Part shown: positions 6,474-12,114 of the stretch, piece after piece
Position numbering within the stretch: the stretch's first letter is position 1
Layout: each line of letters begins with the position of its first letter
NCBI GenBank assembly: GCA_021160405.1
Contig: JAGHCO010000148.1
Location: 1-12,114, forward strand
Source: Candidatus Aerophobota bacterium
Lineage (GTDB): Bacteria; Aerophobota; Aerophobia; Aerophobales; JAGHCO01
Length of the DNA stretch: 12,114 bases
Reading direction: 5' to 3'
Notes under the pieces: model-generated
The model's database searches: none
What the model saw: the letters and a program-made list of their open reading frames with translations, nothing else
What the model was told of the DNA's origin: nothing
Program-made: the position numbers and the translations under genes

Positions 6474-8156
6474 TCACACTAATCTTTCCTCTATCATCTC
6501 AGTTAAGGCAGCTCCAGCAGGAACCATAGGATAAACATTTTCCTCTCGAGCGATCCTAAAATCCATAATAACAGGACCCTGAATTGAAATAGCTCTTTTA
6601 AGTGCAGGTTCAACTTCCTCCTCTTTTTCTATTTTAATCCCCTCCACTCCATAGGCCCTGGCCACCTTAACAAAGTCAGGGTACCCTTCCGATAGATCTA
6701 CCTGAGAATAACGGGAATGATGAAATAACTGTTGCCACTGACGGACCATTCCTAAATATCCGTTATTTAAAATAGCTACTTTAACTGGAATTTGATAATT
6801 AGCTACCGTAGCTAACTCTTGGATATTCATTTGAAAGCTACCATCACCAGCTATGTCAAAGACAATTCTATCCGGACAACCTATTTTAGCTCCTATGGCG
6901 GCTGGGAAACCATAACCCATTGTCCCAAGTCCTCCCGAAGAAATAAAACTCCTTGGTCTGGTATAACAGTAAAATAGAGCTGCCCACATTTGATTTTGGC
7001 CAACTTCGGTAGCAATGATAGCTTCCCCTTTTGTTAATTCGTAAATCTTTTCCACCACAAATTGAGGCTTTAGACTTCCATCTCTTTCATACCTTAAGGG
7101 ATATTTCTCTTTCCATTGATTTATTTTTTTAAACCATCCCTCTCTTTTCTTTGTCTCAACTAAAGCAGTGAACCTGGGAAGAATAGTTTTAGCATCACCT
7201 ACTATGGGAATATCTACTCTTACATTTTTGCTAATAGCTGTGGGATCTATATCTATATGAATTATTGATGCTTTAGGAGCAAACTCAGAGACCTTACCAG
7301 TAATGCGGTCGTCAAATCGAGCTCCTACAGCAATAATTAAATCAGCCTCGCTAATGGAATAGTTAGCGTAACGGGTTCCATGCATTCCCAACATCTGCAG
7401 GGAAAGAGAATTGTTTTCGGGAAAAGCTCCCAGCCCCATAAGAGTAGTAGTCACAGGAATATTAGAGCGATGAGCAAATTCAGCAAGCTCCTTAGAAGCT
7501 CCCGATGAAATTATCCCTCCTCCAGCATAAATAACAGGTTTCTCTGATTTATTTATAAGTTTAACAGCTCTCTCAATTTGCCTTGAATTACCTTCGTAGT
7601 GAGGACGATAACTCCTTATTTTAACCTCTCGAGGATAGGGAACTTTACTTTCTGAAATAAGAATATCCTTAGGTAGATCTATTAAAACAGGCCCAGGTCT
7701 ACCGCTTTTAGCTATGTAAAAAGCTTCTTTAAGCACATGAGGAAGCTCATCCACACTTTTGACCAGATAGTTATGCTTAGTAATGGAATAAGTTATTCCA
7801 GTAATGTTTGCTTCTTGAAAAGCATCGTTCCCAATCATATGAGTGGGAACCTGACCGGTAAGGGCAATTAAAGGGATAGAATCCATATAAGCTGTAGCTA
7901 TACCAGTAACTAAATTAGTTGCCCCAGGACCAGAAGTAGCTATGCATACACCAACTTTTCCTGTAGCTCGGGCATAACCATCGGCAGCATGAGCAGCTGC
8001 CTGCTCATGCCGAGTTAAAATATGTCTAATCTGTTTAGTATCATACAAAACATCATATAGAGGAATAACAGCTCCTCCCGGATAACCAAAAACAGTATCC
8101 ACCCCTTCTTTTATTAAAGCCTCTATTACAATTTCGGCACCTTTCCTCTTTTTCAA
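6474..8156 (-). CDS. ilvB: Acetolactate synthase large (catalytic) subunit
   Basis: 560 residues. It condenses two pyruvates (or pyruvate and 2-oxobutyrate) to acetohydroxy acids, the first common step of valine, leucine and isoleucine synthesis; it uses thiamine diphosphate, Mg and FAD. Visible motifs: FGYPGGAVIPLYD near the N-terminus, catalytic glutamate E51 in RHEQAA, FAD-region GARFDDRITG (278-287), and the ThDP/Mg motif GDGSF (437-441) through LNN (463-465). The start is TTG at 8156: no ATG exists near the N-terminus, MKKRKGAEIVIEAL aligns with family starts, and AAGGGG lies 8 nt upstream just after the secA stop. The regulatory subunit gene (ilvN/ilvH) is not in the window. Upstream neighbour secA is 12 nt away. 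Homologous ThDP enzymes (catabolic AlsS, oxalyl-CoA decarboxylase) fit less well, given the RFDDR motif and close anabolic similarity. Confidence 0.95.
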   Translation of the reverse strand: MKKRKGAEIVIEALIKEGVDTVFGYPGGAVIPLYDVLYDTKQIRHILTRHEQAAAHAADGYARATGKVGVCIATSGPGATNLVTGIATAYMDSIPLIALTGQVPTHMIGNDAFQEANITGITYSITKHNYLVKSVDELPHVLKEAFYIAKSGRPGPVLIDLPKDILISESKVPYPREVKIRSYRPHYEGNSRQIERAVKLINKSEKPVIYAGGGIISSGASKELAEFAHRSNIPVTTTLMGLGAFPENNSLSLQMLGMHGTRYANYSISEADLIIAVGARFDDRITGKVSEFAPKASIIHIDIDPTAISKNVRVDIPIVGDAKTILPRFTALVETKKREGWFKKINQWKEKYPLRYERDGSLKPQFVVEKIYELTKGEAIIATEVGQNQMWAALFYCYTRPRSFISSGGLGTMGYGFPAAIGAKIGCPDRIVFDIAGDGSFQMNIQELATVANYQIPVKVAILNNGYLGMVRQWQQLFHHSRYSQVDLSEGYPDFVKVARAYGVEGIKIEKEEEVEPALKRAISIQGPVIMDFRIAREENVYPMVPAGAALTEMIEERLV

Positions 8157-8164
8157 TCTCTTAA

Positions 8165-8170
8165 CCCCTT
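8165..8170 (-). promoter_or_regulatory. Shine-Dalgarno site that fixes the TTG start of ilvB
   Basis: AAGGGG on the minus strand, 8 nt before the TTG at 8156. Its two As belong to the secA stop codon, so ribosomes ending secA are placed directly at the ilvB start region. Confidence 0.6.
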
Positions 8171-10721
8171 ATTTATTTCTTCCACAGCAGTACTTGTATT
8201 TTTTCCCACTTCCACAAGGGCAGGGATCGTTACGCCCTATCTTCTTTCCTCTTCTATAAGGAAGAGAGGCTCGTCTTCCTGAGGAATTATTTCCCTCCGC
8301 CCGATTAGCTCCTACTAAAGCTGGCTCTCGAACCTGAGGAGATCCTACCAAAACTCTTTCCACAGAAGGACGACGAGAGATCTGTATTTTCAAGATTAAC
8401 TTAGCAACCTCTTCCTTAACACGATGGATTAAACCTTCAAACATTTCGTAAGCTTCCCTTTTGTATTCAACAAGAGGGTCCCTTTGCCCATATCCCCTCA
8501 ATCCAATCCCTTCTTTTAAACTATCCATAGCATAAAGATGATCTTTCCAACGTAAATCTAAAGTATGCAAAAGAATTGCTCGTTCCAGTTCTCTCATCAA
8601 TGACTCTCCCACTTCTTCCTCTTTCTTTTGGTAGAAATCCTCTACTTTATCCTTAATTATTCTTTTTAACTCTTCTCTATCATATATTCCTTTTAAAGAA
8701 TCGGAAGTCAGAAAAACAGGAAAAATTTGCCTTACCCTTTTAGTCAAACCAACTACATCCCATTCTTCAGGCCTGATCTTCTCCGGAGTATAAATAGAAA
8801 CCATCTCATCAACTACATCCCTTATCATCTCCAGAATATCTTCTTTTAAATCCTTTTGCTCCAAGATTTTGTTTCTCTCTCGGTAAATTACTTCTCTTTG
8901 CTGATTCATCACATCATCATACTCTAAAAGTTGCTTTCTTATATCAAAGTTTCTCCTCTCAACTCTCTGTTGAGCTCTCTCTATGGCCTTAGTAATCCAG
9001 GGATGTTCAATTGGCTGATCCTCAGGTACTTTTAATCTCTCCATGACTGAAGCAATTCTTTCTGAACCAAATATTCTCATTAACTCATCTTTTAGACTGA
9101 CATAAAATTGATCTGCTCCCGGAGCTCCCTGACGACCAGCTCTTCCTCTAAGCTGATTGTCAATCCGTCGGGACTCATGACGCTCAGTACCTATAACAAA
9201 TAATCCTCCTAATTCAGCTACGCCTTCCCCTAATTTAATATCTGTTCCTCGGCCAGCCATATTGGTAGCTATAGTAACTGCTCTTTTTTGTCCAGCCTGA
9301 GCTACTATTTGAGCTTCTTTCTCATGATACTTGGCATTAAGAACAGTATGAGGTATCCCTTTTTCCCTTAACTTGCGGGAAAGTTGCTCAGATTTTTCTA
9401 CCGATCTTGTGCCAACTAAAACAGGTCTTCCTATCCGATAGAGCTTTTCAACTTCTTCAACTACTGCATTAAATTTGGCTTTCTCCGTTTGGTAAATCCG
9501 ATCAGGAAGATCCTCTCTAATTACTGGTTTATTAGTAGGAATAGTTACCACTTCTAAGTTATATATCTTCATAAATTCCTCAGCCTCTGTAGCTGCAGTT
9601 CCAGTCATTCCAGCTAGTTTATCATACATTCGAAAATAGTTTTGGAGAGTAATGGTAGCTAAAGTTTGGTTCTCATTCTTTATAATTACCCCCTCTTTAG
9701 CCTCAATTGCCTGATGTAACCCATCACTCCACCGCCGTCCAGGCATTAGCCTACCTGTAAACTCATCAATAATTACTACTTCTCCATCTTTAATTAAGTA
9801 ATCCCTGTCTCTCTCATAAAGCTCATGGGCCCTAATAGCTTGATTTATATGGTGCACTAACTCCATCTGAGTATCCTGGTAAAGATTACTTACTCCAAGC
9901 ATTTTTTCTGCCTTAGCCACTCCTTCTTCAGTTAAAGCTACAGTTTGGTCCTTTTCATCTATTTCGTAATCTCTTTCCTTCCTTAACCGACGAACCAATT
10001 TATCAATATGATAGTAAAGCTCTGTAGATCTTTCAGCAGGTCCAGAAATTATAAGAGGGGTTCTGGCCTCATCAATAAGAATACTGTCAACCTCATCAAC
10101 AATAGCGTAGTGATGTCCTCTTTGAACCTGATCTTCTTTACTAAGAGCCATATTATCTCTTAGATAATCAAAACCAAACTCATTGTTGGTACCATAAGTA
10201 ATATCGCATTGATAAGCCTTTTGCCTTTCTGGGCTATTCATTCCATTCTGAATAACCCCTAATGAAAGACCTAAAAACTCATAAACAGGTCCCATCCATT
10301 CTCTGTCTCGACGAGCTAAATAATCATTAACTGTAACTACATGAACTCCCTTCCCACCAAGAGCATTAAGATAAGCAGCTAAGGTAGCTACTAAGGTTTT
10401 TCCTTCCCCATTAGCCATCTCAGCTATTTTCCCTTGATGAAGAACTATTCCTCCTATCAACTGCACATCGTGATGCCTTAATCCTACAGTTCTTTTAGCT
10501 GCTTCCCTTACTACAGCAAAAGCCTCAGGCAAAATGTCATCTAAGCTCTCACCTGTATTTAGTCTTGCCTTAAATTCATCTGTTTTTGACTTGAGAGCTT
10601 TATCGGAAAGCTTACTTATTTTTTTCTCCAGGGAGTTAATTTTATTCACCAGAGGCATTAGCTTCTTAATTTCTCTTTCCTGCTTGGTGCCAAAAGCTTT
10701 AGTTAATAGTTTTCCAATCAT
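8169..10721 (-). CDS. secA: Preprotein translocase ATPase SecA
   Basis: 850 residues from ATG 10721, within the normal SecA range. SecA drives unfolded preproteins through the SecYEG channel by ATP hydrolysis. Visible: N-terminal helix MIGKLLTKAFG; Walker A ANGEGKT (103-109, K108); Walker B IVDEVDS (207-213) followed by ILIDEARTPLIISG; GRGTDIKLG and QLRGRAGRQG of the second motor domain; scaffold and helical-wing regions; and a C-terminal metal site CPC-x8-CC (C834, C836, C845, C846), which in other bacteria binds zinc and contacts SecB or lipids. An in-frame ATG at 10748 would add nine residues but abuts the -10 box and lacks an SD, whereas the 10721 ATG has AAGGAGG 6 nt upstream and gives the classic SecA N-terminus. 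First gene of the secA-ilvB-tRNA unit. Confidence 0.98.
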   Translation of the reverse strand: MIGKLLTKAFGTKQEREIKKLMPLVNKINSLEKKISKLSDKALKSKTDEFKARLNTGESLDDILPEAFAVVREAAKRTVGLRHHDVQLIGGIVLHQGKIAEMANGEGKTLVATLAAYLNALGGKGVHVVTVNDYLARRDREWMGPVYEFLGLSLGVIQNGMNSPERQKAYQCDITYGTNNEFGFDYLRDNMALSKEDQVQRGHHYAIVDEVDSILIDEARTPLIISGPAERSTELYYHIDKLVRRLRKERDYEIDEKDQTVALTEEGVAKAEKMLGVSNLYQDTQMELVHHINQAIRAHELYERDRDYLIKDGEVVIIDEFTGRLMPGRRWSDGLHQAIEAKEGVIIKNENQTLATITLQNYFRMYDKLAGMTGTAATEAEEFMKIYNLEVVTIPTNKPVIREDLPDRIYQTEKAKFNAVVEEVEKLYRIGRPVLVGTRSVEKSEQLSRKLREKGIPHTVLNAKYHEKEAQIVAQAGQKRAVTIATNMAGRGTDIKLGEGVAELGGLFVIGTERHESRRIDNQLRGRAGRQGAPGADQFYVSLKDELMRIFGSERIASVMERLKVPEDQPIEHPWITKAIERAQQRVERRNFDIRKQLLEYDDVMNQQREVIYRERNKILEQKDLKEDILEMIRDVVDEMVSIYTPEKIRPEEWDVVGLTKRVRQIFPVFLTSDSLKGIYDREELKRIIKDKVEDFYQKKEEEVGESLMRELERAILLHTLDLRWKDHLYAMDSLKEGIGLRGYGQRDPLVEYKREAYEMFEGLIHRVKEEVAKLILKIQISRRPSVERVLVGSPQVREPALVGANRAEGNNSSGRRASLPYRRGKKIGRNDPCPCGSGKKYKYCCGRNK

Positions 10722-10727
10722 GGAAAA

Positions 10728-10734
10728 CCTCCTT
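10728..10734 (-). promoter_or_regulatory. Strong Shine-Dalgarno site deciding the secA start
   Basis: AAGGAGG with 6-nt spacing before ATG 10721. It decides against the upstream in-frame ATG at 10748. Confidence 0.85.
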
Positions 10735-10749
10735 AAAATAATTACCATT

Positions 10750-10777
10750 ATTATACTAATTTAATTTGAATAAGCAA
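10750..10777 (-). promoter_or_regulatory. Probable secA promoter
   Basis: On the minus strand: -35 TTGCTT (10777-10772), 16-nt spacer, perfect -10 TATAAT (10755-10750), about 28 nt before the secA ATG. The -35 lies inside the last codons of the upstream methyltransferase gene and the -10 in the short gap. The -35 is weak, so confidence is moderate; read-through from uvrC is also possible. Confidence 0.55.
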
Positions 10778-11267
10778 GGGGTAAATATCCTTCTATTTGA
10801 AGAAGTTTTTCTCTTATCTTCCTACTTGAATAAGGACCTACTATGCTGCCATTTTTCCTGATAACTCTATGACAGGGAAGAATAAGGGGGAAAGGATTCT
10901 TACTTAAAATTCTTCCTACTGCTCGATAGCCTCGAGTCCCTACCCTTTGTGCTACCCACTCATAGCTCCTGGTTTGTCCATAGGGAATAAATTTAAGCTG
11001 ATTCAAAACCTTCTTAGTTAGCGGTGAGAGTTCTTTAAATTGTAAGGAATAGGAGGAGAAGTCAACTTTCTCTCCCTCCAGATAAGCTGTTAAATCCCTC
11101 TTTAACCTCCGAAGTAAAGGCGAATCATCACTAACTTTATCTCTCAAACTCAAATTTTTTAGAACATCTTCTCTGGAAAGAGCGATATTAACCCTTAGTA
11201 TCTGCTCATTTTCTGCTAAAGTTCCTATCCAGAGGGAACCCTTATTGATAATTAAGACCTTGGGCAT
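10761..11267 (-). CDS. Methylated-DNA--[protein]-cysteine S-methyltransferase (O6-alkylguanine-DNA alkyltransferase)
   Basis: 168 residues, typical of Ogt-size proteins. It removes alkyl groups from O6-guanine by suicidal transfer to its own cysteine. The acceptor is C132 in LPCHRVIRKNGSIVG. Supporting residues: Y102 (SYEWVAQ), R115 in the recognition helix (YRAVGRIL), N124 hinge (SKNPFPLILPC), and E159 near the end (LLQIEG). The post-active-site loop reads GPYSSRKIREK where GGYSGG or similar is common, a mild variation. The N-terminal domain (1-80) is poorly conserved, as is usual. There is no AraC/Ada regulatory domain. The start ATG 11267 overlaps the end of uvrC by 26 nt, with GGGTG about 6 nt upstream inside uvrC, implying coupled expression of the two repair genes. 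Confidence 0.93.
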   Translation of the reverse strand: MPKVLIINKGSLWIGTLAENEQILRVNIALSREDVLKNLSLRDKVSDDSPLLRRLKRDLTAYLEGEKVDFSSYSLQFKELSPLTKKVLNQLKFIPYGQTRSYEWVAQRVGTRGYRAVGRILSKNPFPLILPCHRVIRKNGSIVGPYSSRKIREKLLQIEGYLPLAYSN

Positions 11268-12114
11268 TTAGTTCACCCAGAATTTTCTTAGCTGTTTTCT
11301 TACCAATTCCTGGAATCTTTTCTAACTCATTGACACTACTTTTTTTAATCTCTTCCACTGATTGAAAATAGCTCAAAAGGAGTTTTTTTATTTTAGGTCC
11401 CACCCCCGGAATTTTTTCTAAGGAAGATTCCTTTAACTTTTTTTGTCTTCTCTTCCGATGGTAAGAATGAGCAAACCGATGGGCTTCATCTCTTACCTGC
11501 TGAAGCAATTTCAAAGCTTCTGAATTTTGAAAAATATCCAGAGGGAAAGAACTATAAGGAGTATAAACCTCCTCAAATTCCTTAGCCAACCCTATTAGAG
11601 ATATATTAGTTAAATTAAGCTGCTTTAAAACTTTAAAGCAGGAGTTTACCTGACCTTTTCCCCCATCTACTAAAATAAGTTGGGGAAGAGATTTTTTCTC
11701 TTCCAGTAATCTTTTATAACGACGGCTTACCACTTCGCTTAACATAGCAAAATCATCTATTCCTTTTACTGTTTTAATCTTAAACTTTCGATATTCAGAT
11801 TTCTTTGGCTTTCCTTCTTCGAAAACTACCACTGAACCAGTCGGTTGTTTACCATAAATATTGGAGATATCAAGTCCCTCTATCCGAACGGGAATTTGAG
11901 GTAAATTAAGATAATCTCTAATCTCTTCCAAAGCTTTATTCTCGTCCTTTCCCTTGCTCTGATCCAAAATAAGCTGGGCATTTTTCTTTGCTAAGGACAT
12001 TAGCTTTGCCTTTTTTCCTCTGTAAGGGACCCGAAATTCTACCTTCCCTCCCCTTTTTTCTGATAACCACTTAATTGTTGTTTCTTCCTCTTCAGCTAAA
12101 CTACAGGGAATAAC
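11242..12114 (-). CDS. uvrC: Excinuclease ABC subunit C, C-terminal part
   Basis: Partial: 290 codons are open to the window edge; the N-terminal GIY-YIG nuclease and most of the UVR region lie outside. The reading frame continues upstream of the internal Met at 12000 with family-like sequence (VEFRVPYRGKKAKL before MSLAKKNA), so that Met is not the start. The visible part holds the RNase-H-like domain that makes the 5' incision, with D82 in EGLDISN, D150 in LVDGGKGQ and the DEAHRFAHSYHR block (209-220), and a tandem helix-hairpin-helix DNA-binding end: LEKIPGVGPKIKKLL (232-246) and LEKIPGIGKKTAKKIL (264-279). UvrC works with UvrA/UvrB in nucleotide excision repair. Residue numbers are for the visible fragment. 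It overlaps the downstream methyltransferase gene by 26 nt. Confidence 0.96.
   Translation of the reverse strand, partial: VIPCSLAEEEETTIKWLSEKRGGKVEFRVPYRGKKAKLMSLAKKNAQLILDQSKGKDENKALEEIRDYLNLPQIPVRIEGLDISNIYGKQPTGSVVVFEEGKPKKSEYRKFKIKTVKGIDDFAMLSEVVSRRYKRLLEEKKSLPQLILVDGGKGQVNSCFKVLKQLNLTNISLIGLAKEFEEVYTPYSSFPLDIFQNSEALKLLQQVRDEAHRFAHSYHRKRRQKKLKESSLEKIPGVGPKIKKLLLSYFQSVEEIKKSSVNELEKIPGIGKKTAKKILGELNAQGLNYQ

Noticed and set aside
8157..8168. Leader peptide, T-box or riboswitch before ilvB
   Set aside because: Only 12 nt separate secA and ilvB, leaving no space for a leader; the same holds for argS (6 nt).
10722..10748. Nine-residue N-terminal extension of SecA
   Set aside because: The extension start directly abuts the -10 box and lacks an SD; the ATG at 10721 has AAGGAGG and gives the conserved N-terminus.
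10534..10764. Plus-strand 76-codon ORF opposite the secA start
   Set aside because: Antisense to the conserved SecA N-terminus; hydrophobic translation but no SD or family match.
1..12114. CRISPR array, prophage or defence island
   Set aside because: I saw no regularly spaced direct repeats, cas genes, phage structural genes, restriction enzymes or recombinases on either strand.

Overview
The window is a stretch of bacterial chromosome, AT-rich outside one repeat, and every protein gene and the single tRNA lie on the minus strand. Bacterial housekeeping genes dominate: uvrC, an O6-alkylguanine-DNA methyltransferase gene, secA, ilvB, mutM, htrA and argS. Start regions carry bacterial Shine-Dalgarno sequences, and several promoters look like sigma-70 type. 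The species cannot be named from this sequence. Low GC, tight gene packing, purine-rich coding strands and a GTCATTGCGAG-type repeat would fit an uncultured deep-branching anaerobic bacterium, but that is inference.

Layout in the direction of transcription (high to low coordinates). (1) 12114-10761: the C-terminal half of uvrC, overlapped by 26 nt by the methyltransferase gene. Together they are a small DNA-repair unit. (2) 10777-6395: a promoter inside the end of the methyltransferase gene leads into secA, then ilvB 12 nt later (TTG start), then a tRNA-Arg(CCG) 3 nt after the ilvB stop. (3) 6394-6149: no gene, but a 155-bp MITE-like repeat with perfect 12-bp terminal inverted repeats and nested hairpins. 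(4) 6148-1153: six closely packed genes that look like one operon: a 54-aa ORF, a single-domain retropepsin-like aspartyl protease, mutM, a 102-aa unknown protein, htrA and argS. The first two overlap by 10 nt and the other gaps are 6-24 nt. (5) 1140-1: a DeoR-family regulator and the N-terminus of a zinc-dependent sorbitol/threonine-dehydrogenase-like enzyme. Each has its own promoter, and the two promoter cores resemble each other well beyond the -35 and -10 hexamers. This suggests one regulator controls both.

Functionally the window mixes genome maintenance (UvrC, methyltransferase, MutM), protein export and envelope quality control (SecA, HtrA), translation (ArgRS, tRNA-Arg), branched-chain amino acid synthesis (IlvB) and a carbon-source unit (DeoR plus dehydrogenase). 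No phage, CRISPR, transposase or dedicated defence system is visible. The least explained parts are the 54-aa ORF/aspartyl protease pair, the 102-aa antitoxin-shaped orphan, the MITE-like repeat beside the tRNA, and the shared promoter/operator sequence.
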